Shown in pieces: positions 63,417-64,000 of a stretch of 64,000 nucleotides of DNA. The stretch spans positions 1-64,000 of the forward strand of contig MKVQ01000024.1 of NCBI GenBank assembly GCA_001899635.1, given 5' to 3'. The position numbers and the translations under genes were made by a program. The notes beneath the pieces were generated by a model. The model was given only the letters and a program-made list of their open reading frames with translations. It was not told where the DNA came from and did no database searches. Every line of letters starts with the position of its first letter. Within the stretch, counting starts at the first letter, position 1. The stretch is from Myxococcales bacterium 68-20 (lineage in GTDB: Bacteria > Myxococcota_A > Polyangia > Polyangiales > Polyangiaceae).

Positions 63417-63456
63417 AGCCGCACCAAGCGGCCCGCGGACCGGCCCGAGCCAGTAG
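62677..63456 (+). CDS. Unknown-family protein, copy 2
   Basis: The 259-residue protein is about 90 percent identical to copy 1 by eye (PLTFSWSNEIALRLDDFDAV, GKMALALGCLEWVVWRLSGL). It ends with an extra FEAAPSGPRTGPSQ instead of the short VFS ending. CTG-rich codon use continues to the stop, after which host-like CTC codons return. Substitutions relative to copy 1 are scattered, so both copies appear to be under constraint. Function unknown. Confidence 0.75.
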   Translation: MLNRPAHIPAAVTQAPLTFSWSNEIALRLDDFDAVPPRLGNALEKVNYKGKMALALGCLEWVVWRLSGLTDVQDALQRIEAGWASQVSVAYARSLNLASVRDELTAPGDPARPLQTALIRLEMLQLIYRKGKTQMISMSGRCALLAFHVLPPDSGFEAWLEKALVAMAVTDLCGPDYDRRARSFDYSGEAAVPRAWLDDLSVPRDPAAAAADWNAFFTAADPASNPFLVPADEMRAQGFPGEPYVFEAAPSGPRTGPSQ

Positions 63457-63555
63457 CGTGAAGACGTCGAGCGTCAGCTCGCGGCGCTCGGTGCCGCCAA
63501 GACGAACTACCTCGCGAGCGGCGTGAAGCTTCCACCGTTCTTCGACGATGGTGAG
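63457..63555 (+). pseudogene. Host-like coding fragment at the cassette's right edge
   Basis: Right after the stop of copy 2 and in the same frame, the sequence reads REDVERQLAALGAAKTNYLA, SGVKLPPFFDDGEQ with host-type CTC leucines. It has no start and soon degenerates. It may be the tail of a gene cut by the cassette's insertion. The rest of the gap to the tRNA (63556-63734) shows nothing recognisable. Confidence 0.3.
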
Positions 63556-63734
63556 CAAAGGTCGACAAACAGCACGGGCGGCGCACGAGGCCGGGCTCGC
63601 CGACATTCACCCGCTCGACGAGCTCATCCCGGAGGTCGGGAGCCGTGCTCGCGGCTCCGGACGCGGCTCCCAAGGGAAACCTCAGCAGTTTCTTGCCTGC
63701 GGATCCACAGGGGACATCCCTGGTGATCACGCTT

Positions 63735-63820
63735 TGGTAGCCCCTCTCGGACTCGAACCGAGACGCCCTTCCGGGCCAGAGATTTTAAATCTCCTGCGTA
63801 TACCGTTCCGCCAAGGGGCC
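63735..63820 (-). tRNA. tRNA-Leu(UAA)
   Basis: The minus strand folds as a class II tRNA. The acceptor stem is GGCCCCT/AGGGGCT with a terminal G-U as in E. coli tRNA-Leu. The D arm is GCG...CGC, the anticodon loop TTTAAAA has anticodon TAA, and a long variable arm precedes the T arm with GGTTCGAGTCC. CCA is encoded (63735-63737). The 3' end faces the CTG-rich cassette. Confidence 0.95.
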
Positions 63821-63834
63821 GCGCGACGAGGTCG

Positions 63835-63856
63835 CCTGGTCGATCGATCGACCAGG
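63835..63856. promoter_or_regulatory. 22-bp perfect palindrome upstream of tRNA-Leu
   Basis: CCTGGTCGATC/GATCGACCAGG is a perfect palindrome, 14 bp before the tRNA 5' end and 56 bp before the next gene's start on the other strand. It could be an operator or a transcript-end hairpin; nothing else in the 63821-63912 gap was recognised. Confidence 0.45.
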
Positions 63857-63912
63857 TAGCCATACTACCAAAGGCTTTGTCGCGTTGTCCGCTTGGCTCA
63901 GAATGCGCAGCC

Positions 63913-64000
63913 ATGCGACGGAAGAACCTCGCCTTTGCTTTCGCGCTCAGCGCGGCCGCTCTCACGATCCCCGGTCTCGCCCATGCGGACCAGTCGATCA
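63913..64000 (+). CDS. Exported protein, 5' end only
   Basis: ATG 63913 opens a typical signal peptide: basic RRKN, hydrophobic LAFAFALSAAALTIPG, and a cleavage site near AHA-DQ. The reading frame leaves the window after 29 codons, so the mature protein cannot be identified. Confidence 0.6.
   Translation, partial: MRRKNLAFAFALSAAALTIPGLAHADQSI

Overview
The window is GC-rich chromosomal DNA with strong C/G preference at third codon positions. It carries many lipoproteins with eukaryote-like modules (EGF, RCC1 and TNFR-like Cys-rich repeats), a TPR/AIM24 fusion, and FecR and zinc-ribbon/TPR proteins. This mix is typical of Myxococcota, most likely the Polyangia; the assignment is inference from gene content because no rRNA or other phylogenetic marker is present.

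Layout. 0-3.2 kb: an IS4/Tn5-type transposase, a nested inverted repeat, a MarR-like regulator, a 23-bp tandem repeat and a decayed small gene. 3.1-10.7 kb: housekeeping genes (metallophosphoesterase, SurE, prolyl oligopeptidase, fasciclin protein, small winged-helix protein, membrane-anchored MutS-like ATPase). 10.9-15.2 kb: a molybdenum-cofactor locus with moaA, moaB, moaD, moaE, moaC and moeA. 15.4-23.2 kb: EpmA-like ligase coupled to a TetR regulator, an orphan SctS/FliQ protein behind a lipoprotein, PgsA, TPR-AIM24 protein, CPBP-like protein, D-cysteine desulfhydrase/ACC-deaminase-like enzyme, and a biotinyl carrier protein. 23.4-34.1 kb: two large paralogous lipase-like lipoproteins with two outer-membrane barrel proteins and a transglutaminase-like protein. 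34.6-36.2 kb: hutH. 36.1-41.7 kb: a decaying sigma/FecR/barrel locus, another broken gene and a LuxR regulator.

41.7-54.4 kb is a block of large surface lipoproteins. Two TNFR-like/RCC1 proteins and an 11-EGF glycine-rich protein sit around two inverted copies of one promoter module with a 36-bp perfect core, and a one-blade RCC1 remnant lies outside the left copy. 54.5-60.5 kb: a LysR regulator divergent from an exported HAD-like protein, a glycine-rich secreted protein, a scar joining the tail of a membrane protein to the tail of a hutH paralogue, a strong bidirectional terminator, and a zinc-ribbon/TPR membrane protein.

60.7-63.5 kb is an apparent acquired cassette. It favours CTG over the CTC used by its neighbours and holds three members of one unknown protein family, two of them in a 786-bp colinear duplication, each duplicate preceded by a short 3' remnant of another gene. 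It lies beside the 3' end of a tRNA-Leu(UAA) gene. An effector-remnant/immunity-gene cassette is one hypothesis. The window ends inside the signal peptide of an exported protein.
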